The notes under the pieces were generated by a model. That model saw only the letters and a program-made list of their open reading frames with translations, ran no database searches and was not told where the DNA came from. A stretch of 31,105 bases of DNA from CAZPXF01 sp964590945 (GTDB taxonomy: Bacteria > Bacillota > Clostridia > Lachnospirales > Lachnospiraceae): the NCBI GenBank assembly GCA_964590945.1, contig CAZPXF010000015.1, forward strand, positions 1 to 31,105, given 5' to 3'. Positions 7,648-15,047 of the stretch are shown here, piece by piece. Numbering within the stretch: position 1 is the first letter of the stretch; each line of letters opens with the position of its first letter. The position numbers and the translations under genes were made by a program.

Positions 7648-8505
7648 ATGTCTAAAAAGTATCCTATTACAGTAAGCTCCTGGACACTGGGAGATCAGTG
7701 CAAATTTGAAGATCGTGTTATCGCAGCAAAAAAAGCCGGATATGATGGAATCGGTCTTCGTGCAGAGACGTATGTAGACGCACTTGCGGAGGGACTTCAT
7801 GATGAAGATATCCTCGCGATTCTCGAAAAACATGATATGAAATGTACAGAAGTTGAGTATATCACGATGTGGGCAGAGGATCATCGTTCTTATGAGCAGA
7901 TGTACAAGGAGCAGATCTGCTTCCATATGTGCGAACTGTTTGGCGTTGAGCAGATCAACTGCGGCCTTATGGAGACCTATTCTGTAGAGCACACAGCGCA
8001 GAAGCTGAAAGAGTTATGCCAGAGAGCAGGCAAATGGATTATTGGCGTGGAGCCGATGCCGTATTCAGGAATCCCGGATGTTGCAAAGGGATGGGCAGTA
8101 GTGAAAGGATCCGGATGCGACAATGCCAAGCTGATTTTGGATACATGGCACTGGATGAAAGCTCATCAGCCGATCGATCTTGACGTATTAAAGGATGTTC
8201 CGGCTGACAAGGTTGTATCGATCCAGATCAACGATGTCTGGGAGCGTGATTATGCAAAGACTATTTTAAGAGACGAGTCCATGCATGACCGTCTTGCGCC
8301 TGCAGCAGTACCTGGCCCGGGCGTTGGCTGTACAGCAGAGTGGGTGAAGATGATCAAGGAAAAAGGAATCGAGCCAAATGCAATCGGCGTTGAGGTTATC
8401 TCAGATGCGATTCTGGCTGAAGGCATCGAGTCGGCAGCAAAGGTTACTTTCGACGGAGCGATAGCTGCATTGAAAGCCGGCTGGCCGGAGGCGCTTGAGG
8501 ACTAA
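7648..8505 (+). CDS. Xylose-isomerase-like TIM-barrel protein, candidate 3-dehydroshikimate dehydratase
   Basis: The 285-aa protein belongs to the sugar phosphate isomerase/epimerase (AP endonuclease 2) superfamily, whose members bind a divalent metal in a TIM barrel. Likely metal ligands are Glu135 (GVEPMP), Asp165 with His168 (LILDTWHW) and Glu249 (GVEVIS). Where most relatives have His in an HxxD motif, this one has Gln193 (QIND). Family members include inosose dehydratase, tagatose/psicose epimerases and AsbF/QuiC-type 3-dehydroshikimate dehydratases that make protocatechuate. The company of a quinate/shikimate dehydrogenase and AroD favours the last. A dehydratase or epimerase acting on a reduced ring acid is an alternative. 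It is first in its block, with a GAAAGGAG site before the ATG. Superfamily is firm, reaction is inferred. Confidence 0.75.
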   Translation: MSKKYPITVSSWTLGDQCKFEDRVIAAKKAGYDGIGLRAETYVDALAEGLHDEDILAILEKHDMKCTEVEYITMWAEDHRSYEQMYKEQICFHMCELFGVEQINCGLMETYSVEHTAQKLKELCQRAGKWIIGVEPMPYSGIPDVAKGWAVVKGSGCDNAKLILDTWHWMKAHQPIDLDVLKDVPADKVVSIQINDVWERDYAKTILRDESMHDRLAPAAVPGPGVGCTAEWVKMIKEKGIEPNAIGVEVISDAILAEGIESAAKVTFDGAIAALKAGWPEALED

Positions 8506-8563
8506 TCGGTTCATACATATTTTAACTGCGCGGATACGGTGAGAAGCTTTAGCCGCGCGGAAG

Positions 8564-8594
8564 CGAAAGGAGACGTATTCATGGTTTCCTTTCG
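8564..8594. repeat. Inverted repeat CGAAAGGA / TCCTTTCG
   Basis: Perfect 8-bp arms (8564-8571 and 8587-8594) lie in the gap between the TIM-barrel gene and the second reductase. The arms share the GCAT-CGAAAGG core of the post-terminator repeats, so this may be a diverged copy. A second GC-rich stem (CGCGCGG type) lies just upstream around 8527-8560. Confidence 0.4.
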
Positions 8595-8606
8595 CATGAA
8601 AACAAA

Positions 8607-8723
8607 ATGGAAAGAATAGATGGATATGCGATTGCGGACTTATCCGGTTATATGATTCAGCAGTCTTTTGCAGCGGAAGTTCCGATTGCGTATGCAGAGA
8701 CGGCCGGCGTGTTAAATAAATAA
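8607..8723 (+). CDS. Small ORF of 38 aa, doubtful
   Basis: An ATG-started 38-codon frame begins MERIDGYAIADLSGYMIQQ and ends just before the second reductase. No good ribosome site precedes this ATG; a strong AAAGGAG lies ahead of another ATG at 8581 in a different frame that stops after 12 codons. It may be a remnant of a longer gene or chance coding. I do not recognise a family. Confidence 0.25.
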   Translation: MERIDGYAIADLSGYMIQQSFAAEVPIAYAETAGVLNK

Positions 8724-8775
8724 CAACACAATATAGCCGCGATAAGTTCAAATTATAAAAGAGAGGATATTTAAT

Positions 8776-10749
8776 ATGAAATTTAAAGCAATGTTTCAGC
8801 CAATCGATATTGGCCCGATTACTGTTAAAAACCGTTTTGTTGTTCCGCCTATGGGGAATAACTTTGCGAATACCGATGGCACGATGAGCGATCAGTCAGT
8901 AGCATATTATAGTGCAAGAGCAAAAGGCGGATTCGGTCTGATTACGATAGAAGCTACGGTTGTTCACAAAGGAGCAAAGGGAGGCCCAAGGAAGCCATGC
9001 CTTTATGATGATAGTTCCATCGAGAGTTTTAAAAAGGTAATTGATGCATGTCACGCAGAAGGCGCAAAGGTTTCCATTCAGCTCCAGAATGCAGGTCCGG
9101 AAGGAAATGCAAAGAACGCAGGAGCTCCGATCGAGGCAGCGACAGCGATTGCAGCAGCTGATGGAAGAGATATTCCGGAAGAAGTACCGACAGAGAAGGT
9201 ATACGAGATGGTCAAGGGATACGGCGAGGCAGCGAAGAGAGCGGTAGCAGCAGGCGCAGATGCCGTTGAAATCCATATGGCTCACGGTTATCTTGTCAAC
9301 TCCTTCCTGTCTCCGAGAACCAATAAACGTATCGATGAGTTCGGAGGTTCCTTTGAGAACAGAATGCGTTTCTCCAGACTGATCATCGAGGAAGTTAAGA
9401 AAGCAACAGAAGGGAAAATCGCTGTTCTGGCGCGTATCAACAGCGAGGAGGATATGTTCGGAGGCCTTGATAACCATGATATGTGCGCAATTGCTGCTTA
9501 TCTTGAGGATTGCGGTATCGACGCGCTTCATGTATCCCGTGCCGTACATTTGAAGGACGAGTATATGTGGGCTCCTACGGGAATTCACGGCGGATTCTCC
9601 GCAGAACTCGTAGAGAATATTAAGAAATCCGTAACGGTTCCGGTTATTACAGTTGGACGTTACACAGAGCCGCAGTTTGCTGAGCAGATGGTTAAGCGTG
9701 GAAATGCAGATCTGGTTGCATTTGGACGTCAGTCTCTTGCAGATCCGGCAATGCCTTTGAAGGCTCTGGAGGAGAGACTTGAAGATATGACTCCTTGTAT
9801 TGCCTGTCTGCAGGGATGTGTTGCAAATATGTATCAGGGCAAACCGATCTGCTGTCTGACCAATCCGCAGCTTGGACGCGAGTCCGAAGGATTCCCGAAA
9901 GCAGAAAAGGTTAAGAAGGTATATGTTATCGGCGGCGGTGTTGCCGGTATGTGCGCAGCTTTTACAGCGCAGCAGCGCGGACATGAGGTCACATTATTTG
10001 AAAAAACAGATAAGCTTGGCGGAAATATGAGACTGGCTGCTTATCCGCCGGGAAAAGGAGATATCACAAACATGATCCGCAGCTACATTGTGAAATGTGA
10101 GAAAGCGGGAGTGGATATCAGGATGAATACAGAAGTTACTCTTGATATGATCAAAGCTGACAAGCCGGATGCTGTTATCGTTGCAACAGGCTCTGAGACA
10201 CTGATCCTTCCATTTATCAAGGGCATTCATAACCCTGACATTGTTCATGGCGTTGACTGTCTGGAAGGAACGCGTCCGATCGGGCACAAGGTTCTCGTTG
10301 TCGGCGGCGGTATGGTAGGAGCTGAGACTGCTGAATTCCTGGCTGAGCAGGGACATGAAGTATCTGTCATTGAGATGAGAGATGCGATCGGACCGGATGT
10401 CATCCATGAGCATCGCGTATTCCTGATGAAAGCTTTCGACGAGTATCATATCGAACAGATCACAAGTGCAGCGGTATCTGAGATCTTCTCTGACGGAGTA
10501 AGTTACAAGAATGCAGCAGATAAGTCCGATGAGACACTTTATGAGGCAAGAGGCTTTGATACAGTCGTTCTCTCTATGGGATTCGCTTCCCGATATACAA
10601 GCCGCGATGCGGACCGCAACGTGGTATATGATTTCAGAGACGCAATCCAGGAGATCGTACCTGAGACATACCTTGTAGGTGATGCTACGAGAGCACGCCG
10701 TGCGCTGGACGCTACAAAGGAAGCATACGAAGCAGCAATGGAGCTTTAA
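8776..10749 (+). CDS. NADH:flavin oxidoreductase / 2-enoate reductase family, second paralogue
   Basis: This 657-aa enzyme has the same architecture as the minus-strand reductase at the left end. The TIM barrel (1-335) contains HGYLVNSFLSPRTNKR with likely catalytic Tyr172. Cys341, Cys344, Cys348 and Cys360 form the iron-sulfur motif. An FAD-binding GGGVAG (386-391) is followed by an NAD(P)-type VVGGGMVG motif near residue 515. Such enzymes reduce C=C bonds conjugated to a carbonyl or acid. The two paralogues are clearly diverged (different barrels and loops), which argues for different substrates or steps, as with BaiCD and BaiH in bile acid dehydroxylation. An AGAGAGGATATTTAAT site precedes the ATG. 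It sits between the TIM-barrel gene and the shikimate dehydrogenase, strongly linking it to ring-acid metabolism. Confidence 0.93.
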   Translation: MKFKAMFQPIDIGPITVKNRFVVPPMGNNFANTDGTMSDQSVAYYSARAKGGFGLITIEATVVHKGAKGGPRKPCLYDDSSIESFKKVIDACHAEGAKVSIQLQNAGPEGNAKNAGAPIEAATAIAAADGRDIPEEVPTEKVYEMVKGYGEAAKRAVAAGADAVEIHMAHGYLVNSFLSPRTNKRIDEFGGSFENRMRFSRLIIEEVKKATEGKIAVLARINSEEDMFGGLDNHDMCAIAAYLEDCGIDALHVSRAVHLKDEYMWAPTGIHGGFSAELVENIKKSVTVPVITVGRYTEPQFAEQMVKRGNADLVAFGRQSLADPAMPLKALEERLEDMTPCIACLQGCVANMYQGKPICCLTNPQLGRESEGFPKAEKVKKVYVIGGGVAGMCAAFTAQQRGHEVTLFEKTDKLGGNMRLAAYPPGKGDITNMIRSYIVKCEKAGVDIRMNTEVTLDMIKADKPDAVIVATGSETLILPFIKGIHNPDIVHGVDCLEGTRPIGHKVLVVGGGMVGAETAEFLAEQGHEVSVIEMRDAIGPDVIHEHRVFLMKAFDEYHIEQITSAAVSEIFSDGVSYKNAADKSDETLYEARGFDTVVLSMGFASRYTSRDADRNVVYDFRDAIQEIVPETYLVGDATRARRALDATKEAYEAAMEL

Positions 10750-10763
10750 TTTGTATGATGACC

Positions 10764-10789
10764 GGAGGGATCCATGCGCGGATCCCTCC
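10764..10789 (+). terminator. Intercistronic hairpin (weak terminator or mRNA stabiliser)
   Basis: A perfect 10-bp stem GGAGGGATCC/GGATCCCTCC with a 6-nt loop lies 14 bp past the reductase stop and 30 bp before the next start. There is no T-run after it, so an RNA-processing or stabilising role is as likely as termination. Confidence 0.45.
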
Positions 10790-10819
10790 TATTAGAAAAT
10801 TATTTGGAGGTAATTCAAA

Positions 10820-11698
10820 ATGGAAAAAAGAATTGATGGACACACTGGTTTATTAGCACTTTTTGGAACACCTGTCGGACATTCAGGATCACCTGCAATG
10901 TATAATTTCTGTTTTCAGCATGACGGCCTGAATCTTGCTTACATGGCGTTTGATGTGAATATCGATGATATGGAGCAGACACTCAGCACAGTGAAGCTGT
11001 GGAATTTAAGAGGCGGAAACTTCACAATGCCATGCAAGAATATTGCAGCTGAACTTGTAGACGATCTTTCGCCTGCAGCACGTATCATCGGCGCTTGCAA
11101 CGTGTTTGTCAACCGGGACGGGAAAATCTTCGGCGATGTGACGGACGGCGTGGGATTTGTTAAGAATTTAAACGTCAACGGAGTTGAAGTAAAAGGAAAG
11201 AAGCTGGTAGTTCTTGGCGCTGGCGGAGCTGCAACGGCTATTCAGGTTCAGGTTGCCCTTGACGGCGCTTCCGAGGTTGCGATTTTCAACCGTGACGACG
11301 AGTTTTATGCACGGGCGGAAGGCACGAAAGCAAAGCTTGCAAAAGAGTGCCCGGACTGCAAGGTAAGCGTAACAAAGCTGGAAGAGTCAGACAAACTCAG
11401 CGAAGCAGTAAAAGCCTGCGATATTCTTGTCAATGCTACAAGCGTCGGCATGAAGCCGCAGGACGGACAGTCGCTGATCGATACGGCGCTTCTCAGGAAA
11501 GATCTTGTTGTTGCTGATACGGTCTACAATCCGGAGAAGACAAAGCTTATCCTGGATGCGGAGGACGCCGGATGCGCGAAGGCGATCGGCGGCAAGGGAA
11601 TGCTTCTGTGGCAGGGCGCTGTAAATTATGAGCTGTTTACAGGAAAGGAAATGCCGGTAGAGGAGTACCAGAAATTCCAGGCTGAGCAAGGGAAATAA
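10820..11698 (+). CDS. ydiB: Quinate/shikimate dehydrogenase, YdiB-like AroE family
   Basis: The 292-aa protein has the shikimate-binding half (VGHSGSPAMYN with Ser22 and Ser24, NFTMPCK with catalytic Lys73, Asn94, TDG with catalytic Asp109) and a Rossmann half with GAGGAA at 133-138. Where NADP-specific AroE enzymes usually have an NRT motif, this one reads FNRDDEFYARA, close to the NRRDEFF of E. coli YdiB, which accepts NAD or NADP and oxidises both quinate and shikimate. The C-terminal MLLWQGA and FTGKEMPVE segments also resemble YdiB more than AroE. The expected reactions are shikimate to 3-dehydroshikimate and quinate to 3-dehydroquinate. It is preceded by a GGAGGT site and lies in the same direction as the reductase before it. 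A biosynthetic AroE role cannot be excluded. Confidence 0.88.
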   Translation: MEKRIDGHTGLLALFGTPVGHSGSPAMYNFCFQHDGLNLAYMAFDVNIDDMEQTLSTVKLWNLRGGNFTMPCKNIAAELVDDLSPAARIIGACNVFVNRDGKIFGDVTDGVGFVKNLNVNGVEVKGKKLVVLGAGGAATAIQVQVALDGASEVAIFNRDDEFYARAEGTKAKLAKECPDCKVSVTKLEESDKLSEAVKACDILVNATSVGMKPQDGQSLIDTALLRKDLVVADTVYNPEKTKLILDAEDAGCAKAIGGKGMLLWQGAVNYELFTGKEMPVEEYQKFQAEQGK

Positions 11699-11821
11699 AG
11701 AAGTCCGGAAAACAGATGGAATTCATTGAAACGAAGGAATTTATCGGACGGTTTCATGAATAAATCATGAAAAAAATCGATAGATTCCTCCTTTCAAACC
11801 AATTAGACTTTTTAGATATGT

Positions 11822-11849
11822 TTGTTTATTATTTAATTAACGATATAAA
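11822..11849 (+). promoter_or_regulatory. Candidate promoter of the MFS transporter gene
   Basis: TTGTTT (11822-11827) and TATAAA (11844-11849), spaced 16 bp, precede the start by about 28 bp. The gap 11699-11821 holds overlapping inverted repeats (TTCATTGAAAC with GTTTCATGAA, and AGGAAT with ATTCCT) that could be a terminator, attenuator or operator. Confidence 0.45.
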
Positions 11850-11877
11850 ATATATATAAAAGAAGGAGAAATGAAAC

Positions 11878-13179
11878 ATGAAAGCTAAAAAGTATTTTCT
11901 TTCCATGCTGACAGTATACATGGCGTATCTGACACATGGTATGCAGGCGTTGATCTTCTCCCAGAACCAGGTGAACTTTGCTGTACAGTGGGGATTTGAT
12001 ATGTCAGATCCTAATTCCGCAGCTTATGCGGCAGGTGCGGCAGCAGTTTCCACGGCAATTGCCTGGACTGGTTTTGGTAAGTTCATCTCAGTATGGATCG
12101 GTGGAGAGATTTCCGACCGTGTAGGACGTAAGAAACTGATGATCGGCGGAGCGATCCTCTACGTGATCTGTTTTGTAACGATGTTTACAACGACAAATGC
12201 TACAGTATCCGCATTCGCCGGATTCCTTGCAGGCGTTGCTACATCCGGTTTCTGGGATGCATCCGGATACCCGGCGGTACAGGAAGCTTATCCGGCTGCT
12301 CCTGGTACGGCGCTGATCATGATCAAGTTCTTCGTTTCCCTGTCCAGTATCTTCTACCCGATTATCGCGGTAATCAATTCTGACAATGGAAACTGGAAGC
12401 TCAATATCATGATCCCGATTGTTCTCTCTGTAGTAGTTCTCATCCTTGCAGTAATTGCTCCGTTCGTATATGACGACGAGAAGAAAGCTGCGGCGGCAAG
12501 CGGCGCAGCAAAGGCAGGCAAGAAGGTAGACCAGGCTGAGATCGATGCGGCTAAGGCAAGAATGGTGAACCCGCCGTCAAAGGTAGCTCAGTTCCTCGCT
12601 TACTTCTATGCATTCTTTATCATGGCGATCATGTACGGTGCACAGCAGTATACAAAGGCGTTCGGTCTGGCATACTGCGGCGTTTCCGAGATGCAGGCGG
12701 CAGGTATGACGACCATGTACACGATCGGTTCCATTGTAGCCGTAGTATTCTGGGCTGTTATGATGTCCAAGCTGAGATGGAAACCTCTGAAGGTTGTACT
12801 TGTGGATATGATTGGAGTTGCTATCGCTCTCTTAGCGGTGCTTTTCATCCACCAGGTAGCAGTTGTTTACGTTGCAGTTCTCGCAATCGGATTCTTTGCA
12901 GCGGGCGGCGCTCTCCAGACCGGTCTTGGAACTGTTCAGGAGTTCATCCCGGGTCCTAAGGGACGTAACACAGGTATTTACTACACATTCATGGGTGCGG
13001 CTTCTTACCTGATGCCGGTTGTTGTCGGACGTCTGACAAAGATTTCCGGTGAGTCAGCAGCTGTTTATACACTGATGATCCTGATGTTTGTAATCGCAGT
13101 ACTCGCTGTTGTTGCAGCTCTGTATCTGATCGCTCAGTACAAGAAGATATTCGGCGTAAGCGCGTTGTCTCAGAAATAA
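11878..13179 (+). CDS. MFS transporter, YdiN/YdiM-like
   Basis: The 433-aa protein is predicted to have 12 membrane helices, with the MFS motif A between helices 2 and 3 (GGEISDRVGRKKL, 75-87) and a long charged central loop (about 200-240). Segments such as the SGYPAVQEAYP region and the late GFFAAGGALQTGLGTVQEF region resemble E. coli YdiN and YdiM, transporters encoded next to ydiB-aroD. Here the gene lies between a ydiB-like gene and aroD, so the order transporter, dehydrogenase, dehydratase is conserved in content. It probably imports or exchanges quinate, shikimate or an end product across the membrane. The ATG at 11878 follows AAGGAG with 9-nt spacing. Family is firm, substrate inferred. 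Confidence 0.9.
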   Translation: MKAKKYFLSMLTVYMAYLTHGMQALIFSQNQVNFAVQWGFDMSDPNSAAYAAGAAAVSTAIAWTGFGKFISVWIGGEISDRVGRKKLMIGGAILYVICFVTMFTTTNATVSAFAGFLAGVATSGFWDASGYPAVQEAYPAAPGTALIMIKFFVSLSSIFYPIIAVINSDNGNWKLNIMIPIVLSVVVLILAVIAPFVYDDEKKAAAASGAAKAGKKVDQAEIDAAKARMVNPPSKVAQFLAYFYAFFIMAIMYGAQQYTKAFGLAYCGVSEMQAAGMTTMYTIGSIVAVVFWAVMMSKLRWKPLKVVLVDMIGVAIALLAVLFIHQVAVVYVAVLAIGFFAAGGALQTGLGTVQEFIPGPKGRNTGIYYTFMGAASYLMPVVVGRLTKISGESAAVYTLMILMFVIAVLAVVAALYLIAQYKKIFGVSALSQK

Positions 13180-13195
13180 TTACATACGTTATATG

Positions 13196-13232
13196 ACAGG
13201 CCATTTGTTACACAGAATGAATGGCCTGTTTT
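13196..13232 (+). terminator. Intrinsic terminator after the MFS gene
   Basis: A 10-bp stem (ACAGGCCATT with AATGGCCTGT, 14-nt loop) ends in four Ts, 17 bp past the stop. Confidence 0.75.
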
Positions 13233-13237
13233 ACTCA

Positions 13238-13266
13238 TTGAAATCAGGCTGTTTTTCGTGTAGAAT
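13238..13266 (+). promoter_or_regulatory. Promoter of aroD
   Basis: TTGAAA (13238-13243), 17-bp spacer, TAGAAT (13261-13266). The same hexamers and spacing recur in front of efp. aroD therefore appears to be transcribed separately from the genes before it. Confidence 0.65.
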
Positions 13267-13337
13267 GAATACAGTACCTGCTATGGATAACATGTTGAAA
13301 TTGTTTTGGCATAGCAGAAGAAAGAGGAGGAACATAT

Positions 13338-14099
13338 ATGGCAGCAGTAAAAGTAAAAAATATTGAGATTGGCAGCGGGATTCCGAAGATCTGTATTGCC
13401 AATGTCGGAACTACGAAGGAAGAGATCCTGACATTTACAAAGAATTTCAAGACGCAGCATATGGATATCATGGAACTCCGTATTGACTGGTTTGAGGGTG
13501 TGAATGATTTTGCCCAGGTTGAGGACGTCCTTCAGGAAGTGACAGAGGTTCTTGACGGAACGCCGCTTCTCTTTACATTCCGTACATCGAAGGAAGGCGG
13601 AAATGCAGCGATCTCCGATGAGGATTACGCAGAGCTGAATATTAAGGCGGCCGGGACCGGTCTTGTAGATCTTGTGGATGTTGAGATCTTTACAGGAGAT
13701 GAGATCGTAAGAAAGATTATCGACGGCGTACACGCTGCGGGCGCTAAGGTTGTCGCATCCAACCATGACTTTGATAAGACGCCGGCTAAGTCGGATATCA
13801 TTTACCGTCTTCGTAAGATGCAGGATATGGGAGCAGATATTCCAAAGATCGCCGTTATGCCACAGAGCAGACGCGATGTGCTGACACTTCTCTGTGCAAC
13901 AGAGGAAGCCAAAACAGATTTTATCGACGGGCCGATCATCACGATGTCAATGGCCGGGACAGGAGCGATCAGCCGCCTTGCAGGTGAAGTATTTGGCTCT
14001 GACCTGACATTTGGCTCCGGCGGAAAGAGTTCCGCACCGGGACAGATCCCAAGTGAAGATCTGTATACGGCGCTTCAGATTATACATAATTCATTATAA
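13338..14099 (+). CDS. aroD: Type I 3-dehydroquinate dehydratase
   Basis: The 253-aa enzyme matches the class I dehydroquinase fold and length. Residues Glu46 and Arg48 (MELRID), Arg82 (FTFRTSKEGG), catalytic His143 (SNHDF), Schiff-base Lys170 (IPKIAVMP) and the C-terminal ISRLAGEVFGS and SAPGQIP substrate-binding segments are all intact. It converts 3-dehydroquinate to 3-dehydroshikimate through an imine, a step shared by the biosynthetic pathway and quinate catabolism. Its position after the YdiB-like and MFS genes suggests catabolic or salvage use, while its own promoter leaves a biosynthetic role open. The AAAGAGGAGGAACATAT site supports the ATG at 13338. Confidence 0.96.
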   Translation: MAAVKVKNIEIGSGIPKICIANVGTTKEEILTFTKNFKTQHMDIMELRIDWFEGVNDFAQVEDVLQEVTEVLDGTPLLFTFRTSKEGGNAAISDEDYAELNIKAAGTGLVDLVDVEIFTGDEIVRKIIDGVHAAGAKVVASNHDFDKTPAKSDIIYRLRKMQDMGADIPKIAVMPQSRRDVLTLLCATEEAKTDFIDGPIITMSMAGTGAISRLAGEVFGSDLTFGSGGKSSAPGQIPSEDLYTALQIIHNSL

Positions 14100-14154
14100 T
14101 TCTGATTGTGCGTGATTCGTTGTAATTCTGTTGACAAAAGTTCCTGAATAACGG

Positions 14155-14183
14155 TTGAAAAAAGTCGCATTTTATTATAGAAT
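14155..14183 (+). promoter_or_regulatory. Promoter of efp
   Basis: TTGAAA (14155-14160), 17-bp spacer, TAGAAT (14178-14183), about 57 bp before the start codon. An extra TTGACA at 14131 has no well-placed -10. Confidence 0.65.
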
Positions 14184-14240
14184 GATTAACAGCGAATAGA
14201 TTATGCACATGAGTTAATGTGTATATTAAGGAGGATTTAT

Positions 14241-14795
14241 ATGATTTCAGCAGGCGATTTCAGAAATGGAGTTACAATTGAGTATGAAGGTAACGTTTAC
14301 CAGATCATCGAATTTCAGCATGTTAAACCCGGCAAGGGCGCGGCTTTTGTAAGAACTAAATTAAAAAATATTGTCAGCGGCGGTGTTGTTGAGAAGACTT
14401 TCAGACCTACAGAGAAGGTTGAGAACGCCCATATCGAAAGAAAAGAGATGCAGTATCTCTATGCGGATGATTTTTATCATTTCATGGATAATGAAACATA
14501 TGAGCAGATCGATCTTACGGCGGATGTTGTCGGCGACTCTATGAAATATGTCAAAGAGAATGAGAATGTTAAGGTGATCTCATACAAGGGCAATGTATTT
14601 GCGATCGAGCCGCCGATTACCGTTGAGCTTCTTATTACAGAGTGCGAGCCGGGCGTTAAGGGCGACACAGCGACAGGAGCTACAAAGCCGGCTACACTTG
14701 AGACAGGCGCAACGGTTCTTGTTCCGCTCTTTGTCAATGAGGGAGATACGATTTCCATCGACACGCGTACCGGAGATTATCTGAAGCGCGTATAG
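14241..14795 (+). CDS. efp: Elongation factor P
   Basis: The 184-aa protein has the three beta-barrel EF-P domains and usual length. It relieves ribosome stalling at polyproline stretches. The loop PGKGAAFVR places Lys32 at the tip, the residue that is modified in many bacteria. The C-terminal end ISIDTRTGDYLKRV is typical. The frame opens 8 codons earlier, but the AAGGAGG at 14229-14235 sits correctly for the ATG at 14241. The gene has its own promoter and terminator and marks the start of core sequence after the shikimate island. Confidence 0.97.
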   Translation: MISAGDFRNGVTIEYEGNVYQIIEFQHVKPGKGAAFVRTKLKNIVSGGVVEKTFRPTEKVENAHIERKEMQYLYADDFYHFMDNETYEQIDLTADVVGDSMKYVKENENVKVISYKGNVFAIEPPITVELLITECEPGVKGDTATGATKPATLETGATVLVPLFVNEGDTISIDTRTGDYLKRV

Positions 14796-14861
14796 ACCTG
14801 ACTGCTTTCATTCTGAAGGCTGCTGTGATGCAGGGGGCGAAGATATAAAGGCAATTCATAT

Positions 14862-14894
14862 GGGACATCATCCGGAAGGGTGGTGTCCTTTTTT
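14862..14894 (+). terminator. Intrinsic terminator after efp
   Basis: The stem GGACATCATCC with GGGTGGTGTCC (one G-U pair), 4-nt loop and six Ts is a textbook terminator. Confidence 0.85.
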
Positions 14895-15047
14895 AAAAGG
14901 TTTTCAAAAGTTGCGGAGATCAGAAAAAAAGTCTTGCACATTTCCGGCATATTTTTTATAATAATCTCACATAATATCTAATTCAAATCCGCACATATCG
15001 TGCATGATTCCATCAGACGGGCATTTGCATTGAAAGGAAGTATTCGT

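Noticed and set aside
8896..9984. Long 362-codon open frame on the minus strand inside the second enoate reductase.
   Set aside because: It is a shadow of a well-supported coding frame, is rich in Cys, Ser and His without a recognisable domain, and has no ribosome site.
10764..10789. Possible riboswitch between the reductase and the shikimate dehydrogenase.
   Set aside because: Only a single short hairpin is present, with no aptamer-like conserved elements and too little space for one.
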